DNA of 64,000 nt, taken from contig JAPNXP010000014.1 of the NCBI GenBank assembly GCA_028753945.1, positions 1,054,001 to 1,118,000 of the forward strand. The letters run 5' to 3'. Below, in pieces: positions 9,612-19,208 of the stretch (its first letter is position 1; every line of letters starts with the position of its first letter). Source of the stretch: Hexactinellida sp. DTS-2022. Taxonomy: Eukaryota > Porifera > Hexactinellida. The notes beneath the pieces were generated by a model. That model was not told the DNA's origin and did not search any database. It was given only the letters and a program-made list of their open reading frames with translations. The position numbers were made by a program, and so were the translations under genes.

Positions 9612-10638
9612 GCCCACCATACACGATGCAACAAAGTTGCATGCAACTTTGTTACATCGTGTATGTTAAATTTTCCATGCAACAAAGTTGCATACAACAA
9701 TGTTGCATCGTGTATGTTGAAATGTTGCGTGCAACTTAGTTGCACCGTGTATGTTGACTGTTGCACGCAATATTGTTGCATGGAAATTGGACATGTTCAA
9801 TTTTCTTGCAACATTGTTGCAAGAAAATATGGAAATTCAGTACATATTTTTCAGATTATTTTCGTTTGCATTTTTTCACCTACTCAAAACAATTAAAAAA
9901 ATCACATATTCTTTCTAGTGTACCTATTTAATTTACTACTTACTTTCTCAGTACCCTTAATCAAGCCACCTATGATTATCCACGACCCGTTAACGACGTT
10001 TTTTGATTTTTAATGAATCTAGAAAATATGGATTAGACACTTTGGGATTGCCATGTAGCATGTACTAACCATTGTAACTCTAAGGTTCGGGTAAATTCTA
10101 GTTATGGGCAGCTTCCGGATGACAGTGCCCGAATAAGGGAGGTTTGGATGTATATATAAATATCCAGTTCTAATTAAGAATACCAAAATGGCTATAGCTT
10201 ATTATTGGACAGACGATCCATACAAACGAAATTTCTATAGCTGGATGTGTCAATTAAAGAATTTATTTCATCAATAGATGAAATGCACTTTGCGTCTCGC
10301 GATTTTTACCCAATCCTTAACCCATGAGATCTCAATTTGCGTTGACTGGTCAAATGCAATTTCCTCCGGCGAAGTATAATAATTTGAATGCCGAAACGAC
10401 AACTTGTGTTTTATCCACAATAATGAATTGGAAATAACAAATCCATTGGGATTATACGTATATACTGATTTAAAATAATATTTTTACCACGTGTAATAGA
10501 GTAATTTCCATGCAACAATGCTGCAGGAAAATAAATGTTGCATGCAACTCTTCGCACGAAAATTGTGTTGCATGCAACATATTGCTTGCAACCTTGTTGC
10601 ACCGTGAATGTTACCTTGTTGCATCGTGTATGGTGGGC
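9612..10638. mobile_element. TTAA-flanked element with TGCAACA subrepeats
   Basis: Inverted termini GCCCACCATACACGATGCAA are flanked by TTAA on both sides (9608-9611 and 10639-10642), the target signature of piggyBac-type elements. Both subterminal zones are packed with direct and inverted TTGTTGCA / TGCAACAA words. The centre (9900-10480) has no transposase frame. The piggyBac assignment rests on the TTAA only. Confidence 0.7.
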
Positions 10639-10747
10639 TTAAGGAAAATTTCAATAACGAGGTTCAGATTGCATAATTAATACTTGTACTTTTAATTAAT
10701 AAAATTATTATAGTAACTGAATCAGAGTTTCGATGAAAAATTAATTA

Positions 10748-10866
10748 TTACTGTGCCGACTATACTATAGTATAGTGGCCCAGTATTGGTCTTAGTGCTT
10801 TGGTATATTATTACTGTGCCGACTATACTATAGTATAGTGGCCCAGTATTGGTCTTAGTGCTTTGG
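10748..10866 (-). repeat. Y modules, two copies
   Basis: Two units of ACTGTGCCGAC, the CTATACTATAGTATAG palindrome, GGCCCAGT and the spacer attggtcttagtgctttgg. They form the 3' tail of the adjoining minus-strand ZB unit. Confidence 0.8.
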
Positions 10867-11557
10867 TTGGTAATTATCCTTCCGTATCCTCTCCACAGAA
10901 CAGAGTTATATTTACTAAGAACTGAAATTTTCAGGACAGGTGTCTCATGGGTTACAGATGTGCACCTGGGGTCACGATTTTTGATTAAATTTTTTGGACA
11001 CATTTTTGCACCTGTTTAATATCTAAACACGTACAATAAATAGTACCCGAATATTCAATTTATATGCATTCGATAGAGAATTAAATTCTACACCTTGTCA
11101 CAGTGCACGAATTTTTAAATTGCGTTTCGTTAGTGCCACAATTGAGTTACAAATTCCCTTTGTTTACTAAAATTAATTCAATTGAAACTTTTGAAAGTGA
11201 TAAATCTAATTCCATTGTTTCAACTTGTAATATTTATATTGATTCAACTTGTGAGATCGAGTAGGCTTCTATTTAATAATTGAAACCTAAGATTTTACAT
11301 TCCACAACAACGACATTAAGTGATTATATTTATTTCTGCGAGAATATTATTCCACTGTAAATATAATGACGTCATTAATTATAATTAATTCAGTCAGTAT
11401 ATGACTTATAAAGATGCTTCCAATTTGTTTATTAGGGGTTATCGAGTGTGCGGAATTGAAATTTGATAGCCTAATTAATTAATTAATTATTTATGACAAA
11501 ATAATTTAACTTAATAAATATAAGTTGACATTGAAATTGGTGCTAAATTATATATAA

Positions 11558-12489
11558 CGAGCCCTTCGGTCTCGGTCGCTTTGCGACGGATCGGTGCTAC
11601 GCACCTCAAGTTAACGGCCGCTGTGCGGCCTTACTCCTCACCCTTTCTACCATGGAAAATGGCAGAAAGGGACTATATACAACCCTTTAGAAAATTTCAT
11701 AGTTTTAACTTGTTTTTCATATTCTAAATTTCTAAATGCGAAATTCGTGTTCAGCATACTTGTTTACCTATAATACCCATTGAAAGCTAACTTCTAGGTT
11801 GATTTTGAATTTTCATTAATTTGTTTACCTATTTTGTGTAAACAACAACAACAAATATTAATATGAGAAATTTCTAAACGCGAAATTCGTGTTCGGCATA
11901 CTTGTTTACCTATAATATCCGTTGGAAGCTAACTTCTAGGTTGATTTTGAATTTTTATTAATTTGTTTAGATATTTTGTGTAAACAACAACAACAAATAT
12001 TCATATTAGAAATTTATAAATGCGAAATTCGTATCCAGCATACTTGTTTACCTATAATACCAGTTGGAAGCTAACTTCTAGGTTGATTTTGAATTTTCAT
12101 TAATTTGTTTACATATTTTGTGTAAACAACAACAACAAATATTCATATTAGAAATTTATAAATGCGAAATTCGTATCCAGCATACTTGTTTACCTATAAT
12201 ACCCATTGAAAGCTAACTTCTAGGTTGATTTTGAATTTTCATTAATTTGTTTACCTATTTTGTGTCAACAACAACAACAAATATTCATATTAGAAATTTA
12301 TAAATGCGAAATTCGTGTTCAGCATACTTGTTTACCTATTATAACATTTGTTACCAATTATAATATTTGACAGTTAGTTTATATCTCATATATTAATGCG
12401 GTTTCTATCCCCCCGTCACTTTAATACAATCCGGACAAACACACACACAAACACACAAACACACAACAATTGAGATTTAATACTATAGA
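11558..12489 (-). mobile_element. Helitron-like element, copy 1
   Basis: Read on the minus strand it begins TCTATAGTATTAAATCTC after an A and ends GGGCTCG before a T, so it inserted between A and T without target duplication, as Helitrons do. The 3' end has the hairpin GTCGCAAAGCGAC about 17 nt from the terminus and two more foldbacks (ggtgctacgcacc, ggccgctgtgcggcc). The interior holds about four and a half copies of a ~142 bp tandem repeat containing gcgaaattcgt and gtaaacaacaacaac. No Rep/helicase is present. The uninterrupted ZB at ~13510 is the empty site. Confidence 0.8.
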
Positions 12490-13915
12490 TATTAATGATT
12501 ATTTATACTAATTAATTAAATGTCATAAATCTCAGAGATCATAGAAGATAGAAACAAACTTTCAATTTATCAATTGGTCCTTATGGCACGTGCCACCTAT
12601 ACAAGTGGGTCTTGACACCTTGAGGTGATGATGACTTCGTTAAAAAAATGTGTTTTTACAATTTTGTGAATTATATATTTCGAATGGGTTGGTTGGTGCT
12701 GGGTGATGACCCAACACGCACATAAAAAATGCTGATTCATCACTTCTTATATTCTACTGAAACTTGAATATCTTTGAAATGAAGTGAGCTAAAACGAAAC
12801 TTCCACCACTCTAAGGGTCGTTGCCTTCCGAAACACCTTTCTGAAATGGTTTAACACCTTTATTATCCTTCCGTATACACTCCAAAGAACAGAGTTTTAT
12901 TAATTATGAGCCCAAATTTTCAGGATAGGTGTCTCATGGGTTACAGATGTGCACCTGGGGTAAACATTTTTTATTCCATTATTTTTGCCACATTTTACAC
13001 CTGTTTAATGTTCCAACAGGAACAATAAATAGTACCCGAATATTCAATTTATATGCATTCGATAGAGAATTTAATTCTACACCTTTTCACAGTGCACGAA
13101 TTTTCAAATTGTCTTCGTTTGTGCCACAATTGAGTTGAAAATTTCCTTTGTTTACTAACAAAGTGTTAAATCAAATTCTATTGTTTCAACTCGTTACTAT
13201 TATATTGATTCAACTTGTGAGATCGAGTAAGCTTCTATTTTCTAATAGAAAACTAAGATTCTACATTTCATAACAACGGCAGATTATGTGATTATATTTC
13301 CTTCTGCAAGAATACTCTTGCACTGTTAATATACTGACGTAATTAATTATAATTAATTCAGTCAGTATATGACTTATATAGATGCTCCCAATTTGTTTAT
13401 TAGGGGTTATCGAGTGTGCGGAATTGAAATTTGATAGCCAAATTAATTAATTAATCATTTATGACAAAATAATTTAACTTAATAAATATAAGTTGACATT
13501 GAAATTGGTGTTAAATTATTAATAATTATATATACTAATTAATTAAATATCATAAATCTCAGAGATGATACAAGATAGAGACAAACTTCCAATTTATCAA
13601 TTGGTCCTTATGGCACGTGCCACCTATACAAGTGGGTCTTGACACCTTGAGGTGATGATGACATCGCTAAAAAAATGTTTTTTTACAATTTTGTTAATTC
13701 GATATTTAAAATGGGTTAGTTGATGTTGGGTGATGACCCAACACTCACATAAAAATGCTGAGTCATCAGCTATTATATTCTACTCAAACTTGAATATCTC
13801 TAAAATGAAGTGAACTAAATGGAAACTTCCACCACTCTAAGGGTCGATGCCTTCTGTAACACCTTTTTGAAATATTTTAACACCTTCATAGTGATGATGA
13901 CAATGCGAAAAAAAA

Positions 13916-14030
13916 TCCAAAATTGCATCCTGTGCCGACAGCATGTTCCTTTGGAGGCACTATCAATAAACCACCACCAAAATATAGTGCCACCAAAGGA
14001 ACATGCATCGGCACAGGCTGCAATTTTGGA
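13916..14030. mobile_element. X foldback module (copy 4)
   Basis: 115 bp inverted repeat with TCCAAAATTGCA arms. It lies between ZC and ZA on the minus strand. Confidence 0.8.
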
Positions 14031-14633
14031 TTTTATTTTTATTTTTTTCTCCGTTGACGGTGCCCTGGCCAGAGCTTTATAGTTGATGGCTGAAACTTGG
14101 CATGTAGGTGCGATGGGACCGTCTAATTTGCACCTGGGGTTACGATTTTTGATTAAGAAATTTTTGACACATCTTTAACACCTTTCAAATTTTGTCTGGT
14201 CCATAACCTAAAAATTGTTTTACTAAACCCCCAAATTTTATTTCACATTTGGATTCGCCATAAATTCTGCGTCTGATGGGAGAAGAAAACTTTCAATAAA
14301 GGGTTTAATTTCTGCAATAAATCGGGGTTGAAATTTCTTTGTTTACTCACACTTCATTTTCAGTAAAACTGTGAAATCTAATTCCATTGTTTCAACTTTT
14401 AATAATTATATTGATTTAACTTGTTAAATCCTACTCTATTGTTTCAACTTGCAATTATTAAATTGATTTAAGCCCCGGAGTTTCATGCGCACGAAAAATA
14501 GGGCCCGTGTGCATGGGGGTAGCCACCAATAATTATATGTAGGGGCCGGATATATCTTTGGAGGTGCAATGAGATCAGCGAATCCTTAAACTATATCCTT
14601 ATTTAAAGTTATTGTGCAAAATTTGGGGGGTCT

Positions 14634-14775
14634 GGGGCTGATTACTAGTGGGTGATTACGATTACGTTTACGATTACATCCTACCTCAAAAAAAGCTTGA
14701 TTATGATTACGATACGATTACAGGAAAAGTTGTAATCGATTACAATCGATTACGATTGTAATCGTAATCAGCCCC
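14634..14775. mobile_element. MITE with GATTACG repeats
   Basis: Inverted ends GGGGCTGATTAC and GTAATCAGCCCC enclose many direct and inverted GATTACG words. I could not find a matching target duplication, so the superfamily is open. Confidence 0.6.
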
Positions 14776-14887
14776 AAGCCTGGCTGGTACATATGTATTA
14801 AATTATTAATGCATTCTTATACCCAATTTGGCCACTTTCTATTGTATTCGCCTCATTCTTTTAAGCGAAATTACTAGGATGCTTTGA

Positions 14888-16483
14888 ATGGCAACAGGCA
14901 AGACATACAACTCAATAGACTCGAAAGAACAACTGACACTGGTACAGACCGGTAGAGGGAAGTTCGGAGGATACAAACAAGACTTGTTAGTTAACACATT
15001 GAATGAAATGGTAATAGAATTCTATGTCTGCACTCAATGCAAAGGAGTTATGCGTAACGCTTGTCAGGTAGGAGAGGAACAGATTCCTAATTGCGAGACT
15101 TGTGTAGGGAATAAGGCGAAATCTCAACCAATGATGATAGCAAGACAGAAAATATCCCAACTTAAAGCAACCTGTCCCCTAGCAACAAGAGGGTGCAAAT
15201 GGAATTCCACTTTATTTGAGGTAGAGACACATCTAGATGCGTGTCAGAAATTCGTAGTTAACTGCGAGAATGCCTGTGGAGTTATTATCAAAAGGTGTGA
15301 ACTGAATAACCACTGCATTAAAGAGTGTTTGAGCCGAGAAGTCAGCTGTGAGCATTGTCTCAACAAGACAGTGTACAGAGACCTGAAGCGACATTATGAA
15401 GCGTGTCTGGAATTCCCACTTTTGTGTCCGAACAGCTGTGGAGCTAATCTCAGACGGAAACAAACGGATTCTCACATCGAGACAGACTGTCCCAACACAG
15501 TAGTGAGGTGTCGCCATGAGAGATTTGGATGCAAAGAAGTGGTTTCAAGGTGTCAAATGGAGGAACACAACAAGACAAACAGAATAGAGCACCTGGCAAT
15601 GACTACACTATTTGCTGTGTCTAAAATAGAACAATCGGAGGAGACAAATACTAAACTATTGAAAGAGGTAAACAGATTAACTGATAAGTTGGAACAATCG
15701 GAGGAGACAAATACTAAACTATTGAAAGAGGTAAACAGATTAACTAATAAGTTGGAATATTCGGAGAAGACAATCACTAAACTATTGAAAGAGGTAAACA
15801 GATTAACTGATAAGTTGGAACATTCGGAGGAGACAAACACTAAACTATTGAAAGAGGTAAACAGATTAACTGATAAATTGAAACAATCGGACATAAGAAT
15901 GAGAAAACTCGGACAACGTATCGAAGACTTGGAAGTAGAGAAGAAATCACCCACAATAGACAGTTTAACATATCCAGTCGTGCTACGAGATATAATAAAG
16001 CAGAGTGAGTATACTCAGATGAGAAGTTGTGAATTAGGTATTATATTCGGTAACTTTGCCAGATTTGAAATTTCGTGGGCCTTCATTAATCTGAAACTCA
16101 TATTTGTTAATTCAAGTCGAGAAACCATACCCGTATATATCAACATAGTTAGCATGTCTCGACTAGCAAAATGGTTTTTTGAAGGAAGATTCAAGCTAAC
16201 AATAATAGATATAGTAGACACAAAAAATTGTCCTGTCTATGAATCACCTGTTGTGAAACTACAACCCACACCAAATTCAGAACATGGATTGTATATGAAA
16301 GAATATCACCCCAATCAACTCAAAATAGCTACAATACCTAGAGACCTCATCCGAGGTGGACAGATTCAGAACAGAGAAAGGAGAATTAGAATTCAAACTA
16401 CAGATACAAGAACTGAACATGTAGGATTATACGTAGGTACAATCACAGATCGAGTAAGAAAGAACTTCCCTAACGTTAACTGA
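14888..16483 (+). CDS. TRAF-like protein A (intact)
   Basis: 531-residue single-exon gene, the only undamaged member of this tandem family. In order: a degenerate RING-like patch with CTQC (48-51), C59 and CETC (69-72), lacking the His and remaining ligands; an array of TRAF-type zinc fingers at ~90-235 (pairs such as CEHC and CPNSCG with spaced Cys/His); a coiled coil at ~245-350 built from a 21-residue repeat EQSEETNTKLLKEVNRLTDKL present about four times; and a divergent MATH/TRAF-C domain at ~365-531 (FEISW, W-FEGRFKLTIID). TRAF proteins are cytoplasmic trimeric adaptors for immune and stress receptors; that role is inferred. The first bases upstream, aggatgctttga, match the paralogs, but the paralogs' proximal promoter is absent. 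Confidence 0.85.
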   Translation: MATGKTYNSIDSKEQLTLVQTGRGKFGGYKQDLLVNTLNEMVIEFYVCTQCKGVMRNACQVGEEQIPNCETCVGNKAKSQPMMIARQKISQLKATCPLATRGCKWNSTLFEVETHLDACQKFVVNCENACGVIIKRCELNNHCIKECLSREVSCEHCLNKTVYRDLKRHYEACLEFPLLCPNSCGANLRRKQTDSHIETDCPNTVVRCRHERFGCKEVVSRCQMEEHNKTNRIEHLAMTTLFAVSKIEQSEETNTKLLKEVNRLTDKLEQSEETNTKLLKEVNRLTNKLEYSEKTITKLLKEVNRLTDKLEHSEETNTKLLKEVNRLTDKLKQSDIRMRKLGQRIEDLEVEKKSPTIDSLTYPVVLRDIIKQSEYTQMRSCELGIIFGNFARFEISWAFINLKLIFVNSSRETIPVYINIVSMSRLAKWFFEGRFKLTIIDIVDTKNCPVYESPVVKLQPTPNSEHGLYMKEYHPNQLKIATIPRDLIRGGQIQNRERRIRIQTTDTRTEHVGLYVGTITDRVRKNFPNVN

Positions 16484-16593
16484 ATAACTATTTAGTTATC
16501 TGAATACGTATAAGATTAGTAGATTACCCCTAGGTAATGTCTGATCATAGTTTGTTTATTTCTTGCGCTAAAGTACTCTCAATTTACTTATCA

Positions 16594-17292
16594 CGAGCCC
16601 TTCGGTCTCGGTCGCTTTGCGACAGATCGGTGCTACGCACCTCAAGTTTACGTCCGCTACGCGGCCTTACTCCTCACTAAACAATTGATTACATAGTTAT
16701 TAATATTTGTTATAGTTAAATACTTATGATACCCGTTGAAAGCTAACTTCTGGATTGATTTGAATTTTCATTAAAATTTGTTTACCTATTTGAGTAAACA
16801 ACAACAACAAATATTCATATTAGAAATTAAAAAATGCGAAATTCGAATTTAGCATACTTGTTTACCTATAATACCCGTTGAAGGCAAACTTCTAGGTCGA
16901 TTTTGAATTTTCATTAAATTGTTTACCTATTTTGTGTAAACAACAACAACAAATATTCAAATTTAAATTTAAAAATGCGAAATTCGTCTTCAGCATACTT
17001 GTTTACCTATAATACCGGGTGAAAGCTAACTTCTAGGTTGATTTTGAATTTTCATTTATTTGTTACCTATTTGTGTAAACAACAACAACAAATATTCATA
17101 TTAGAAATTTATAAATGCGAAATTCGAAACAGCATACTTGTTTACCTATTGTAACATTTGTTTACCTAGTATAACATTTGCAACTTAGTCTATATCTCAA
17201 TTATAAATGCAGTTTCAATTCCCTCGTCACTTTATTACAATCCGGACAAACAAACAAAATAACACACAACAATCGAGATTTAATAATGTAGA
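16594..17292 (-). mobile_element. Helitron-like element, copy 2
   Basis: Same termini as copy 1: minus-strand start TCTACATTATTAAATCTC after A, end GGGCTCG before T, 3' hairpin GTCGCAAAGCGAC. It carries about three to four ~142 bp internal repeats and is inserted just downstream of TRAF-like gene A. Confidence 0.8.
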
Positions 17293-17391
17293 TTTTGGGA
17301 TTATAGATAACACAATGTGGTATTTTAGTAGCATCACAGCTGGCAATTTATTACTATTAATAATTAGAAATTAGTCTAACGAAAATACAAA

Positions 17392-18033
17392 TGTAGTATA
17401 TTTACCGAATTTACCCTAATAATCGGAAATTTGTATCCATATTAAATATACTTACACCTAAGTAGGAGACTAGGAAAATCCGGGAATTGAAATGATCATA
17501 CAACACCACACAAGAACGTTAGGGCAGTTGGTGAATAGGGTAGCAGTCTTAACTTATTTCCTCAAATAGCAAATAGTAGCTCAACTCAAATAATAGCCGG
17601 GGTACTATTGGAGCAAATACGCTATTTACAAGATACTTAAGTACAGTCTGAAGAATCAAACAACAAAAATAAAGCATAAATAATGTAGAATAGGATGTGA
17701 ATAGCATTACCAAAAGTGACACAAGGGGACTGTGTAGCTGGTACATATTAATGCATTCTTATACCCGATTTGGCATTTCTAACTTTTATTTAGGAAGAGG
17801 TGATCATCCTCTCTTTTCAGTGCTTACTACTTAGCCTCCACTTTCTATTGTATTCGCCTCTTTTTACTGTGCCGACTATACTATAGTATAGTGCCCAGTT
17901 CAAAAATCACTGCCTTTATTATTTTTAAGCGAAATTACTACCTTGGATTCTCTCACCGGGATATTTAGTTAAACCCTTAAAACTCATTGGGTAGGGCATC
18001 CGACACCCATTTAGCTTAGGGCCTCAACATACC
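17392..18033 (+). repeat. Segmental duplication, copy 1
   Basis: About 640 bp nearly identical to 29256-29908, starting tgtagtatatttaccgaa. It includes the TRAF upstream word tacatattaatgcattctta and a solo Y module. It belongs to the region upstream of TRAF-like gene B. Confidence 0.8.
17866..17923. mobile_element. Solo Y module
   Basis: One ~58 bp Y unit (ACTGTGCCGAC, palindrome, TGCCCAGT, then ATCACTGCCTTTATT) lies between cgcctcttttt and tttaagcgaaatt. The paralogous sites at ~22610 and ~26022 read cgcctcttttttaagcgaaatt with no module, so the module inserted here. Confidence 0.8.
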
Positions 18034-18806
18034 CAGGGGCGGCGCCAGCCTTGGTGACCTGGGGGCGCCGAGGGGACTCCACATATTTCTATAATTTGTG
18101 ACATTATTTAAAATTATCAGAGCATTAAGCGCTCCTCATTTTTTGGAGCGCGCTCCCGCTCCGCTATCCTAATCATAAAAAGGAGCGCACTCCCGCTCCC
18201 GCTCCTGAAAAATTGGATCACGCTCACTAATCGCTCCTTCATTTCTTATGCCAAAATGTGTTAATAAACAAAGATATTTCTCTAGTTAACTAACTCTGAT
18301 TTTCGCTTAAAAAATGCGGAAACCTCATGAAACTTATATTATTACACCATCTATGAATATTTACGTACCTAATTATGCGTGCCCTAGTTTATATAATGTA
18401 ATTATATATGTAAGTTAACGATTTAGTCATTTGTAATATTTGAAGGCGCACTCCAGCTTCCGCTTCTCAAATATAAAAGGAGCGCGCATCACCTTGCGCT
18501 CCTGAAAAATGGAGCGCGCACCTTAATGCTCTGAAAATTATGCCAGTGAATACATTGGTAGAGGTTAGTTTTAAAGTTATATTGTATGGTTGTTATGATT
18601 GTTCAAACACCCAGGGTTGTGACTTCTTTTAGTCAATTGTTAGCTGTCCTAAATATATTATAAATCTGTTTGTTATCTTAATCAAAATTGATGTTCATAA
18701 TATTTTGATGTTGAATTAATTGAAAGATGGCGCCCCCTAAGGGGGCTCCAATATTTTCACAAGGGGCGCCATGGAGCCCCTTGGCGCCCCCCTGGAGCCG
18801 CCCCTG
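18034..18806. mobile_element. hAT-like element upstream of TRAF-like gene B
   Basis: Termini CAGGGGCGGCGCCAG and CTGGAGCCGCCCCTG with a perfect 8 bp duplication AACATACC (18026-18033 and 18807-18814). The paralogous site at ~22718 has a single AACATACC and no insertion. No coding capacity; it contains a second hAT-like element. Confidence 0.92.
18118..18533. mobile_element. hAT-like element nested in hAT-like element
   Basis: Termini CAGAGCATTAAGCGC and GCACCTTAATGCTCTG with a perfect 8 bp duplication AAAATTAT (18110-18117 and 18534-18541). The interior is rich in GGAGCGCGCTCC-like words. Confidence 0.88.
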
Positions 18807-18849
18807 AACATACCTAAGTCCGGCTGTGTTGGTGCCCTATAGACTCATC

Positions 18850-19075
18850 GTATTTGTGACCCATGACCCATTGACACATCACACAATTTCAAATATTTCC
18901 ATCTCAAATATGTTCAGTATTTCTATGCACATCAACATCATGATGATGATGACGATGAGAGATTCGCATATTAACTGAAGAACGCAATTTAAGTCCAAAT
19001 GGGTCAAGGCTTGTTAACTTTACGACCCATCGGTTTAGTTAACCCATCTGACCCATGACGCATGGTCCACTCTGA
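18850..19075. mobile_element. W-type element remnant upstream of gene B
   Basis: TGACCCA/TGGGTCA words, a gatgatgatgacgatgag core and a right end ccatggtccactct match the element at 2955-3377. The equivalent position upstream of genes D and E also has one, so it predates the gene duplications. Confidence 0.7.
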
Positions 19076-19129
19076 AGGGTAGGCCTCGCTCTAATGGAGT
19101 CTAATCATAGAAATTATATCATCTCTATT

Positions 19130-19208
19130 GCAGTCTCTATTGCAGTGTATCTGGTTACCACAAGCATATATGCATAAATAGAGACACAACACAGATAGGA
19201 TGCTTTGA
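19130..19208 (+). promoter_or_regulatory. Conserved proximal upstream region of gene B
   Basis: Nearly identical to the ~80 bp before the ATG of genes D and E. It has the A/T-rich word tgcataaata about 30-40 nt before the start (19171-19180), then agagacacaacacagata and ggatgctttga next to the ATG. The conservation and TATA-like word suggest a core promoter or 5' UTR. Confidence 0.5.

Larger units (their letters stand above)
10867..14465 (-). repeat. Z composite repeat, minus strand, Helitron inside
   Basis: Reading leftward on the minus strand from 14465: ZA (14465-14040), X (13916-14030), ZC (~13905-13690), ZB (~13670-12866), ZC joined directly to it (~12865-12650), and a second ZB (~12645 to 10867) interrupted by a Helitron-like element at 11558-12489. 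Words such as ccaggtgcac, actcgataacccc and gtcatcatcac match the array at 1-4375 in reverse orientation. Confidence 0.75.

Noticed and set aside
9540..10680. An outer pogo-like MITE around the TTAA element (gtggaaccttgttaat and ataacgaggttcagatt)
   Set aside because: The outer inverted words match only loosely and no TA duplication could be placed with confidence.
12429..12470. (ACACAAAC)n tract as an independent microsatellite
   Set aside because: It occurs at the same place in each Helitron copy, so it is part of the element's 5' end.
11558..12489. LTR retrotransposon interpretation of the acgagcccttcggtctcgg repeats
   Set aside because: Ends are asymmetric, there is no target duplication, and insertion is always between A and T with a 3' hairpin; this fits a Helitron.
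15553..15954. Minus-strand ORFs of 94-178 codons across the TRAF and NHL genes
   Set aside because: They mirror the coding strand, recur identically over every paralog, and read as repetitive Ser/Phe/Val strings antisense to the coiled-coil repeats.
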